This document shows, piece after piece, positions 1-5,057 of a stretch of 5,057 bases of DNA (position 1 is its first letter; the number at the start of each line of letters is the position of its first letter). The DNA is from Halonatronomonas sp051745085 (GTDB lineage Bacteria; Bacillota; Halanaerobiia; Halanaerobiales; Halarsenatibacteraceae). Location: assembly GCA_051745085.1 (NCBI GenBank), contig JBNJDR010000085.1, positions 1-5,057 of the forward strand, read 5' to 3'. The notes under the pieces are model-generated. The model saw only the letters and a program-made list of their open reading frames with translations. It searched no databases and was not told the DNA's origin. Both the position numbers and the translations under genes were made by a program.

Positions 1-443
1 AAAAGGGCAGCTCTCTGCCTCATCCCCCCGGATAGCTGCTCCGGATAATTATCGGCAAACCCCTCCAGGCCAAATAGGGGCAGCAGTTCTTTAGCTTCTT
101 CTCTTGCTGCAGCCAGATCGCCTTTATCTATTTCTACCCCTAGAAGTAAATTTTCCATAACAGAGCGCCAGGGAAAGAGGAGGTCCTTTTGGGGCATATA
201 CGCTATATGCCCCCGGGTGCAGGTTATCTCCTTATCCTTCAGGATAATTTCTCCTTCATCTGGTTCTTCCAGACCGACGAGGATATTAAATAGGGTTGTT
301 TTACCACAACCGCTTGGCCCGATGATACAGACAAACTCACCTTCAGCTACCGATAAATTTATATTTTCTAAAACAGGTAGAACTTCCCCATCTTCCCTGT
401 AATCGTAATATAAATTTTTGATTTCAAGCAGCGGTTTTTTCAT
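1..443 (-). CDS. thiZ: ThiZ-like ABC transporter ATP-binding protein (partial, C-terminus beyond window)
   Basis: This is the ATPase that would power the thiamine-precursor importer encoded by the genes just before it; it acts on the cytoplasmic face of the membrane. The first 147 codons are visible. They hold a Walker A motif GPSGCGKT at residues 42-49, a Q-loop in MPQKDLLFPWRSV (Gln at about 85) and the ABC signature LSGGMRQ at 137-143. The LFPW(R) text after the Q-loop is typical of the nitrate/sulfonate/taurine/pyrimidine importer ATPases (SsuB, TauB, ThiZ). Walker B, the D-loop and the switch His lie off the left edge. I chose the ATG at 443 because GGAAGG sits 7 nt upstream; an in-frame ATG at 449 would be almost on top of it. 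The start lies 22 nt after the ThiY stop, so the gene is the fourth of the operon. The family is certain; the ThiZ assignment rests on the riboswitch and neighbours. Confidence 0.9.
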   Translation of the reverse strand, partial: MKKPLLEIKNLYYDYREDGEVLPVLENINLSVAEGEFVCIIGPSGCGKTTLFNILVGLEEPDEGEIILKDKEITCTRGHIAYMPQKDLLFPWRSVMENLLLGVEIDKGDLAAAREEAKELLPLFGLEGFADNYPEQLSGGMRQRAAL

Positions 444-450
444 CGTCATA

Positions 451-458
451 CCTTCCTT
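451..458 (-). promoter_or_regulatory. Ribosome binding site deciding the ATPase start
   Basis: On the minus strand this reads AAGGAAGG. Its GGAAGG core is 7 nt from the ATG at 443 but only 1 nt from the in-frame ATG at 449, so the downstream ATG is preferred. The AAGGA part alone would be 4 nt from the 449 start, so the choice is not absolute; it changes the protein by only two residues. Confidence 0.55.
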
Positions 459-465
459 ATCGAAA

Positions 466-1434
466 TTAGTCATTAGTTAAAAATTCATTGGTAAAAGCTG
501 CTTCAGCATAGAATTCTTCCGAAATCAGTTCATGTTCATACATCCATTCGCCAAACTCTTCCCAAACTTCAAGTTCTTGATGACCCCAATAAGGTGCATC
601 TTCAGCATAACGTGGACTCAACCATTCCTGACTTCTAGTTAAGAACTCAAGACTGCTTTCTGGTGCATTTTCATGGAGTATTTCGGCAGATTCCACCGGA
701 TTTTCAGCTGCATATTCGTACCCTCTCCTCACAACCTGCATAAATCTATCGAGCAGATCTTTCTGATTGGCGACCATCTCTTCCGATGATATGATAACCG
801 GGGTATAGTAGTCAGGAACATACTCCTGATAATCTTCTAACATAAAAATGTTAAGACCTATATCCCTCATTTCTGCTTGAATCCCATCTGAGGCGTAGAA
901 TATCCAGGTGAAATCAAATTTGTTGCTATCAAGCATGGAAAGGAGATCTCCACTCCCTATATTTACGAACTCTACCTCAGAAAAATCTCCCCCTGCTCCT
1001 TCAACCAGAGATTTAATTATTTCTTCTTCGATCGGCATTCCCCAGCCTCCATAAGTTAATCCTGCCAGATCAGCGGGGGTCTCCACGTCTTTTTCTTCCA
1101 GAACCGCAAAGCCTGAGGTATTATGCTGAATCACTGCGGCCAGAGAGACAACCGGCACCCCCTCCATCCGGGCCGAGGTGACCCATTCCTGAAAACTAAT
1201 CCCGAGATCGGCTCTCCCGGATCCAACTACCTGTTCAACCGACATATTTGTGCCCGGCTCAATAAAATTGACATCAATATCTTCCTCGGCAAACCAGCCC
1301 ATCTCTTCCGCCACAAACAAACCTGTATGGTTTGTATTTGGAACCCAATCCAGTAAAAAGTCCACTTCTTCTGCTGAAGCAGAAGAAGAAAAAGCCAATC
1401 CTAACACCAGTGTTATAATTAATAGTTTTTTCAT
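466..1434 (-). CDS. thiY: ThiY-like periplasmic pyrimidine (thiamine precursor)-binding protein
   Basis: This 322-residue protein belongs to the NMT1/THI5-like solute-binding family. It should capture a thiamine pyrimidine precursor (formylaminopyrimidine or HMP) outside the inner membrane and deliver it to the ThiX permease. Residues 1-21 form a Sec signal peptide (KK, hydrophobic run, then SASA before EE). There is no cysteine in the protein, so it is not a lipoprotein. The mature protein opens with FLLDWVPNTNHTGLFVAEE (residues 26-44), the hallmark block of ThiY proteins. GSGRADLGISFQEWV and a two-lobe periplasmic-binding pattern follow. The Cys-rich CCCFC iron motif of the yeast HMP synthase Thi5 is absent, which fits a binding protein and not an enzyme. 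AAGGAGG lies 10 nt before the ATG, inside the end of the permease gene, whose stop is only 2 nt upstream. The family is clear; the exact ligand is inferred from the TPP riboswitch and known ThiY proteins. Confidence 0.9.
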   Translation of the reverse strand: MKKLLIITLVLGLAFSSSASAEEVDFLLDWVPNTNHTGLFVAEEMGWFAEEDIDVNFIEPGTNMSVEQVVGSGRADLGISFQEWVTSARMEGVPVVSLAAVIQHNTSGFAVLEEKDVETPADLAGLTYGGWGMPIEEEIIKSLVEGAGGDFSEVEFVNIGSGDLLSMLDSNKFDFTWIFYASDGIQAEMRDIGLNIFMLEDYQEYVPDYYTPVIISSEEMVANQKDLLDRFMQVVRRGYEYAAENPVESAEILHENAPESSLEFLTRSQEWLSPRYAEDAPYWGHQELEVWEEFGEWMYEHELISEEFYAEAAFTNEFLTND

Positions 1435-1436
1435 TA

Positions 1437-2213
1437 TTATTTTTCCTCCTTGATTTTCTTATTCCAGGGGATCGTTAACCTTTCTAACAAATTAACTGAC
1501 TGAAAAAGCAGTATGGAAAAGAATGAAACCAGCACTATACCTGCAAATACCCTGGCTGTCAAATAAGAATTTGAAGACCGGACAATAAAAACGCCCAATC
1601 CTTTATCACTGCCCATCCATTCGGCCACTACCGCAGCCATGACTGAATACGTGGCAGAAATCCTGAGACCACTAAAAACCATCGGCAGGGCACTGGGCAC
1701 CCGCACTTTTCTAAATACCTGCCAGCTGCTTGCCCCCATAGCCAGTAATAATCTTATCTTGTCTTGATCGGCCGTATTTAAGCCATCGACGGTATTTACT
1801 GCAACCGGGAAAAAGCAGGCCAGAATAACGATCAGCAGTTTTGGCATGATTCCAAACCCAAACCAGATAACCAGTAAAGGGATCAAAACTACAATAGGAA
1901 CGGTCTGAGAGATCACCATCAGGGGGTAGACTGTTCTTTCCAGCATCTTAAAGTTAAATATGATGGTCCCTATTGAAATTCCAGCAGTTGCAGAAATAAT
2001 CAAACCAAAAACCGCTTCAGATAAAGTCCTTATTGAATGCTCGAACAGCAGATATCTGGTTTTATATGCCTCAGCGTATATTTGCGAGGGGGCGGGTAAA
2101 ATCCAGGTTTCTACAGCAAAAACGTGGACCAGGATCTCCCACAGGATGATCGCTGAGATAAAGAATAGTAATACCGGCATATAATAATTTAGTTTATCTT
2201 TTAATTCATCCAT
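1437..2213 (-). CDS. thiX: ThiX-like ABC transporter permease
   Basis: This 258-residue inner-membrane protein is of the binding-protein-dependent transport permease type (BPD_transp_1; SsuC/TauC/ThiX group), of usual length. About six membrane segments can be read: residues 12-34, 66-88, 96-120, 123-141, 181-200 and 222-243. The ATPase-contacting EAA loop is at 151-177 (DKIRLLLAMGASSWQVFRKV, then VPSALP), with the conserved Gly at 160 and the closing LP. The motif WILPAPSQI at 37-45 is typical of this subgroup. It would form the pore, probably as a homodimer, with the ThiZ-like ATPase below and the ThiY-like receptor outside. AAAGGA is 7 nt before the ATG, and the previous gene's stop is 2 nt away, so translation is probably coupled. 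The permease family is certain; the substrate is inferred from context. Confidence 0.92.
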   Translation of the reverse strand: MDELKDKLNYYMPVLLFFISAIILWEILVHVFAVETWILPAPSQIYAEAYKTRYLLFEHSIRTLSEAVFGLIISATAGISIGTIIFNFKMLERTVYPLMVISQTVPIVVLIPLLVIWFGFGIMPKLLIVILACFFPVAVNTVDGLNTADQDKIRLLLAMGASSWQVFRKVRVPSALPMVFSGLRISATYSVMAAVVAEWMGSDKGLGVFIVRSSNSYLTARVFAGIVLVSFFSILLFQSVNLLERLTIPWNKKIKEEK

Positions 2214-2215
2214 GT

Positions 2216-2515
2216 TTAAGTCCTTTTCTTCTGTCTATCAAGTTTTTCTTTGGTGCTGCCCAGTTCAGGCCCGGTAGCGAGTTTAATATAACTTATTACA
2301 CTTTCATCCGAGGCTTCCTGGACTGCCTTATGAGCTTTGAGGGCAGTAGCCCATATTTCTTCTAGCTCTCCTTCGATGGTAGTAGAAAACGCACTAACCG
2401 TATATTCATGTCCGGCTTCTTCGATTACTGCAATAGCTTCATCAACTAAATCATATATCTTCTCTTTGCCTGAAACCCCTAAGGGCAGACACTGTATATC
2501 AACAGCTGACTTCAT
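2216..2515 (-). CDS. Thiamine-binding protein of the MTH1187/YkoF family
   Basis: This 99-residue soluble protein has no signal peptide or membrane segment. It matches the small thiamine-binding (formerly DUF77, MTH1187/YqgV/YkoF-like) family with a ferredoxin-like fold: a first strand VDIQCLPLG (residues 5-13), a helix IYDLVDEAIAVIEEAG (20-35), then YTVSAFSTTIEGELEEIWATALKAHKAV (38-65) and a last strand SVISYIKLATG (72-82). The S-TTIEGELEE block is the family's characteristic stretch. YkoF of Bacillus binds thiamine or HMP and is found with thiamine transport genes, and the same setting is seen here: first gene after a TPP riboswitch, 2 nt before the permease. It may buffer or hand on the imported precursor in the cytoplasm, but its role in the family is not settled. 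The start is supported by AAAGGAG 7 nt upstream. I give no symbol because orthology with ykoF or yqgV cannot be fixed by eye. Confidence 0.85.
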   Translation of the reverse strand: MKSAVDIQCLPLGVSGKEKIYDLVDEAIAVIEEAGHEYTVSAFSTTIEGELEEIWATALKAHKAVQEASDESVISYIKLATGPELGSTKEKLDRQKKRT

Positions 2516-2530
2516 ATAATCACTCCTTTC

Positions 2531-2560
2531 AAAATAAAAACCTCCCCAATAATAGGGAGG
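2531..2560 (-). terminator. Intrinsic terminator of the TPP riboswitch expression platform
   Basis: On the minus strand, CCTCCC (2560-2555) and GGGAGG (2546-2541) form a 6-bp GC-rich stem with an 8-nt loop, followed directly by TTTTTATTTT. It lies between the aptamer and the ribosome binding site of the first gene. The left arm CTCCCT can instead pair with AGGGAG at the 3' end of the aptamer (about 2583-2578). This gives a ready antiterminator when the aptamer is not folded around TPP. Confidence 0.88.
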
Positions 2561-2570
2561 CTTAAGATCT

Positions 2571-2658
2571 GCTCAAACTCCCTTCACTGGAATTATCCAG
2601 ACCAGGTTCTAAGGGTTGAATATCTCTCTCAGCCAATCGGCACCCCCGTACGCTAACT
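2571..2658 (-). ncRNA. TPP riboswitch (THI element) aptamer
   Basis: The minus-strand text carries the conserved thi-box in order: GGGGGTGCC (2647-2639), GGCTGAGAGAG (2634-2624), ACCCTTAGAACCT (2616-2604), then GGTCTGGATAATTCCAG (2603-2587) and TGAAGGGAG (2586-2578). P2 can form from GGGT/ACCC, P3 is a short GCC/GGC helix with a GATT loop, P5 is CTGG/CCAG closing ATAATT, and P4 is CCT/AGG. The CUGAGA block contacts the pyrimidine and the GAUAAU-containing arm belongs to the pyrophosphate side in known structures. The outer P1 helix is imperfect by eye, so both outer borders are approximate. With the terminator just downstream it should switch off the thiamine-precursor uptake operon when TPP is bound. 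Confidence 0.96.
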
Positions 2659-2673
2659 TATTCTATTCTTATT

Positions 2674-2679
2674 ATTATA
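2674..2679 (-). promoter_or_regulatory. Probable -10 box of the thiamine uptake operon
   Basis: The minus strand reads a perfect TATAAT here, about 15-20 nt before the riboswitch aptamer begins, so transcription would start near 2667 and include the whole aptamer. The surrounding DNA is AT-rich. The -35 region is weak: only a T-rich stretch (GTTTTT, 16 nt upstream) is at the right distance. Confidence 0.55.
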
Positions 2680-2740
2680 TTTCTAGATTTTTAGCAAAAA
2701 CCCTTTATTAATTTTTGTTATATGTTTTAGCAGGAATTTT

Positions 2741-2767
2741 ATGACTTATGCCTAATTATAGTATAAT
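2741..2767 (+). promoter_or_regulatory. Probable promoter of the family 5 binding-protein gene
   Basis: A perfect TATAAT is at 2762-2767, 36 nt before the start codon. ATGACT at 2741-2746 matches TTGACA at 4 of 6 positions but is only 15 nt away, shorter than the usual 17. This would give a leader of about 30 nt containing the ribosome binding site GAGGAG (2788-2793). Confidence 0.5.
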
Positions 2768-2779
2768 GCTTTAAAGCAT
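2766..2779 (+). promoter_or_regulatory. 14-bp perfect palindrome at the expected transcription start (possible operator)
   Basis: ATGCTTTAAAGCAT is its own reverse complement. It overlaps the last two bases of the -10 box and covers the expected start site near 2774, where a bound repressor would block polymerase. No regulator family is recognised from the motif, and an AT-rich palindrome can arise by chance. Confidence 0.35.
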
Positions 2780-2803
2780 AAAACCGAGAGGAGTCGAGAA
2801 GCA

Positions 2804-4345
2804 ATGAAAAAACTTTTACTAAGTATTGTTGTTTTAATTGTCGGAATTGTCTTGCTGGTACCAGGGGCTGCCTTTGCCCAACAGCAGGGGGGAGACTTGA
2901 GGATAGCTATCGGGGCCGACCCTGAATCACTGGATCCCGTTCTGGCCTCATCATCACCGGCGGCGATGGTGATGGTTCACATGATGGAAACCCTATTTGA
3001 AATGACGCCCGATGGAGAAATAGTTCCCCTTCTGGCCGAGGATTATGATGTAAGCGAAGACGGGCTGACCTACACCCTGTATTTGAGAGAAGGAGTAGAA
3101 TTTCATGACGGTGAACCCTTCAACGCTGAGGCTGTCAAATTTAATTTAGATAGGCTGATCGAAGACGAAGCGGTTTTCTCTTTCTTGATCAACAAGATAA
3201 CGGAGATAGAGGTGATTGACGAATATACGATCAGCTTAAGCACCGAGGAGCCTTTTGCTCCTATCTTAGCCCACCTTTCCCACGATTTCATTTCCATAAT
3301 TAGCCCCGCGGCAGTGGAAAAATACGGCGATGATGTAGGTAGTAACCCGGTAGGAACCGGTAAATTTAAGTTTGAAGGTTGGTCCCGGGGCGAATCTATC
3401 ATAATGAGCCGTAACGATGATTACTGGGGCGAACCAGCTTATCTAGATACGGTTAGAATTTTAGTCGTACCCGAAGAATCGACCAGAGTCGTTATGTTAG
3501 AAACTGGCGAAGCCCACGCTATCATGAATGTGCCTCCAAGGGATGTCAGCAGACTGGAAGACAACGAAGAACTAGCGGTTAAAAATGTCCCCAGTTTAAG
3601 AACCCTCTACGTTGGCCTGCATTATCAAAAAGAACCTTTCGATGATGTCAAGGTCAGAAGAGCAGTTAATTATGCAGTAGATACTGAAGCGATTGTAGAA
3701 CAGGTTCTTGACGGCGCCGGCCGGCCATCTGATGCACCTATCTCCCCGGCTATATTCGGCTATGCTGAACAGGATATGTACGAGTATGATCCAGACTTAG
3801 CTCGAGAATTACTGGCAGAAGCCGGCTATCCAGATGGGTTCGAGGTAGATTTTTATTATCCCGTCGGCAGATATCCCCAGGATCAAACCATAGCCCAGGC
3901 AGTGCAAAGTCAGCTGGCAGATGTAGGTATAACAGCTAATATGACCACGATGGAATGGGCCACTTATCTTGAAGTTATAAACGCACCCCCGGATGAAAGC
4001 CCCCATGATATGTATCTTCTGGGCTGGGGTACGGTTACCGGCGATGCCGATTACGGGCTTTACGCCCTTCTCCATTCCGATGAATGGGCGCCAAACGGCA
4101 GCAACAGAAGTTTCTACGGTAATCCGGAAGTAGATACATTACTGGAAGAGGCCCGGACAGAAACCAATACGGAAGAGAGAGAAGAATTATATGCCGAAGC
4201 TATAAGCTTAATCTGGGACGATGCTCCCTGGTTATTCCTCCACAGTATCGCGCAGATCAACGGCGTCAGAAATGAAGTCGAAGGTCTAGTTCATCATCCC
4301 CGGGAGAGCATCCTGGCTCACGAAGCATACTTCGTAACCGATTAA
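2804..4345 (+). CDS. Family 5 (DppA/OppA-like) ABC transporter substrate-binding protein
   Basis: This 513-residue periplasmic receptor is of the peptide/opine/nickel/glutathione group (SBP_bac_5), of normal length and complete. Residues 1-25 are a Sec signal peptide ending AAFA before QQQ. The protein has no cysteine, so it is not lipid-anchored. The mature start GGDLRIAIGADPESLDP (residues 29-45) and the block LTYTLYLREGVEFHDGEPFNAE (88-109) are classic for the family. GTGKFKFEGW, DDVKVRRAVNYAVD and YPDGFEVDFYYP follow, then FYGNPEVDTLLEEA near the C-terminus. The overall text looks closest to DppA/GsiB-type dipeptide or glutathione receptors, but the ligand cannot be read from sequence. 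The start is backed by GAGGAG 10 nt upstream. It is a single gene: a terminator follows within 25 nt and no permease or ATPase gene is present. It must share a transporter encoded elsewhere, or its operon mates have moved. It is divergent from the thiamine operon and is not obviously part of it. Confidence 0.93.
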   Translation: MKKLLLSIVVLIVGIVLLVPGAAFAQQQGGDLRIAIGADPESLDPVLASSSPAAMVMVHMMETLFEMTPDGEIVPLLAEDYDVSEDGLTYTLYLREGVEFHDGEPFNAEAVKFNLDRLIEDEAVFSFLINKITEIEVIDEYTISLSTEEPFAPILAHLSHDFISIISPAAVEKYGDDVGSNPVGTGKFKFEGWSRGESIIMSRNDDYWGEPAYLDTVRILVVPEESTRVVMLETGEAHAIMNVPPRDVSRLEDNEELAVKNVPSLRTLYVGLHYQKEPFDDVKVRRAVNYAVDTEAIVEQVLDGAGRPSDAPISPAIFGYAEQDMYEYDPDLARELLAEAGYPDGFEVDFYYPVGRYPQDQTIAQAVQSQLADVGITANMTTMEWATYLEVINAPPDESPHDMYLLGWGTVTGDADYGLYALLHSDEWAPNGSNRSFYGNPEVDTLLEEARTETNTEEREELYAEAISLIWDDAPWLFLHSIAQINGVRNEVEGLVHHPRESILAHEAYFVTD

Positions 4346-4366
4346 GTCCATAAATTCGTAAAATTA

Positions 4367-4396
4367 GCCCTCACTAAAATAAGTGAGGGCTTTTTT
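4367..4396 (+). terminator. Intrinsic terminator of the family 5 binding-protein gene
   Basis: GCCCTCACT (4367-4375) and AGTGAGGGC (4382-4390) form a perfect 9-bp stem with a 6-nt AAAATA loop, followed by TTTTTT. It begins 21 nt after the stop codon and ends the transcript as a single-gene unit. Confidence 0.93.
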
Positions 4397-4411
4397 ATGC
4401 GATAAACACAC

Positions 4412-4440
4412 AAAAAAACCCTCCCCTTGGAAGGGGAGGG
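4412..4440 (-). terminator. Intrinsic terminator of the rightmost minus-strand gene
   Basis: On the minus strand, CCCTCCCC and GGGGAGGG form an 8-bp GC-rich stem (4440-4433 with 4426-4419) with a TTCCAA loop, followed by seven T's. It lies 26 nt after the TAG stop of the converging gene. It sits back to back with the plus-strand terminator, separating the two convergent units. Confidence 0.92.
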
Positions 4441-4466
4441 CGTAGTAGCTTCAACTATTCCAGAAA

Positions 4467-5057
4467 CTAATCATTATTTGTGACTTCTTCCTCAACATCC
4501 AGATGGATCACATAGAAAGCAAAGTCCTCAGCTGGGACTTCAACAGTTAACTGATCACCTTTATAAGTTGTGAACGGTCCAGCTGCCGGTCTGGACTCAG
4601 GCAGATCGCCATCTGCATAACCCTGGATTTTTACAGGGTCAATAACATCCTGTAAGCGCCAGCCATCATCTAGTTCCATTGTGATCATAACGTTTCCTTT
4701 ATCATCCGGATCAGAGATATCTACAGTTCCTATTTCCATATCTTGATTGGCATATATATTTTGCTCTCCGCCTACAGCTACTTCATAAGAATACCACCAG
4801 GCTCCCTCTTCCATATCAGCATCAGGGCATTGTGCATCTCCAGCAAAGGCTGTGGCCTCTTCATACTCTTCATCCACTATATCACCAGGTTCATCACCAG
4901 ATTCAGGGCCGCAGGCTTCACTTGTCAGGTTATAGTCTTCACCTTCAAGTTCTCGTACAGATACAACCTTAAATGAAAACTCTCCATCTTCCATTAGTTC
5001 ATCTTTATCTACACAATGCTCAAATTCATGGCTATCTCCAACTCCTGTATGATCTAC
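4467..5057 (-). CDS. Acidic, probably exported hypothetical protein (partial, N-terminus beyond window)
   Basis: The frame is open from the right edge to a TAG at 4467, giving 196 visible residues; the N-terminus, and any signal peptide, is missing. The internal ATG at 4994 has no ribosome binding site, and 21 open codons precede it, so it is unlikely to be the start. The protein is very acidic, carries three cysteines (residues 15, 49 and 77) and has no membrane segment. The order EEATAFAGDA (67-76), GAWWYSYEV (85-93), IYANQDMEIGTVDI (101-114), GNVMITMELDDGWRLQD (121-137), then PESRPAAGPF (153-162) and FAFYVIHLDV (179-188) resembles a beta-rich module I associate with secreted or surface proteins ('ETAFA ... 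WW ... YAGQ ... IGTV ... W.L ... P..PG.F'). I recall this module as widespread but uncharacterised. No enzyme motif is seen. Localisation is inferred from composition and that resemblance, not from a visible signal. Confidence 0.75.
   Translation of the reverse strand, partial: VDHTGVGDSHEFEHCVDKDELMEDGEFSFKVVSVRELEGEDYNLTSEACGPESGDEPGDIVDEEYEEATAFAGDAQCPDADMEEGAWWYSYEVAVGGEQNIYANQDMEIGTVDISDPDDKGNVMITMELDDGWRLQDVIDPVKIQGYADGDLPESRPAAGPFTTYKGDQLTVEVPAEDFAFYVIHLDVEEEVTNND

Noticed and set aside
217..402. Open frame of 61 codons on the plus strand
   Set aside because: It lies antisense inside the ATPase gene, whose frame has Walker A, Q-loop and signature motifs; the plus-strand frame has no recognisable domain.
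1123..1453. Two overlapping plus-strand open frames opposite the ThiY gene
   Set aside because: They are shadows of the ThiY coding frame, with no domain and no convincing ribosome binding site.
3103..4075. Two minus-strand open frames (3103-3402 and 3809-4075) inside the family 5 receptor gene
   Set aside because: The plus-strand frame is a full, well-conserved receptor; the reverse frames carry no family signal.
4320..4335. Inverted repeat ACGAAG-CATA-CTTCGT near the end of the receptor gene
   Set aside because: It is a 6-bp stem inside the coding sequence with no T-tract; a much better terminator follows at 4367. Probably chance.
4367..4440. Two GC-rich inverted repeats close together as a possible mobile-element end or repeat array
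   Set aside because: Each is a hairpin followed by a T-run on the strand of its own upstream gene, and the stems differ in sequence, so they are ordinary convergent terminators.
4743..4976. Plus-strand open frame with hydrophobic stretches opposite the rightmost gene
   Set aside because: It is the antisense of an acidic coding frame, which automatically yields hydrophobic-looking residues; no ribosome binding site or family was seen.
4467..4994. Taking the ATG at 4994 as the start of the rightmost gene
   Set aside because: The frame stays open another 21 codons to the window edge and there is no ribosome binding site before this ATG, so the gene is treated as truncated by the window.

Overview
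The window looks like a piece of a chromosome from a Firmicute (Bacillota)-type bacterium that probably has an outer membrane. The ribosome binding sites are strong AGGAGG-like sites, the regulation is by riboswitch plus intrinsic terminator, and the arginine codons are mostly AGA/AGG. Both substrate-binding proteins have plain Sec signal peptides ending in AxA with no lipobox cysteine. A single-membrane Gram-positive would normally tether such proteins as lipoproteins. The exported proteins are also rich in Asp and Glu, as in salt-adapted organisms. A halophilic diderm such as a member of the Halanaerobiales would fit, but this is inference from style and not a sequence match.

Left half (1-2700, minus strand): a thiamine-precursor uptake operon, read right to left. 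It starts with a sigma-A-like -10 box (2674-2679), followed by a TPP riboswitch aptamer (about 2571-2658) and a rho-independent terminator (2531-2560) that forms the expression platform. The genes are a small MTH1187/YkoF-type thiamine-binding protein (2216-2515), a ThiX-like permease (1437-2213), a ThiY-like pyrimidine-binding protein (466-1434) and a ThiZ-like ATPase (from 443, running off the left edge). Spacers are 2, 2 and 22 nt, so the genes are almost certainly one transcript. When TPP is plentiful the aptamer should fold and transcription should stop before the first gene. When TPP is scarce the cell makes the transporter to salvage a pyrimidine such as formylaminopyrimidine or HMP.

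Middle (2700-4396, plus strand): a divergent single gene for a family 5 (DppA/OppA-like) solute-binding protein. It has its own promoter, a 14-bp perfect palindrome at the expected transcription start, and a strong terminator right after the stop codon. No permease or ATPase for it lies downstream in the window, so it is an orphan receptor here.

Right end (4412-5057, minus strand): the C-terminal 196 residues of an acidic, probably extracytoplasmic protein that converges on the family 5 gene. It has its own terminator, and the two terminators sit back to back in the 121-bp convergent gap. The window is otherwise ordinary. No mobile element, CRISPR array, tRNA or rRNA was seen.
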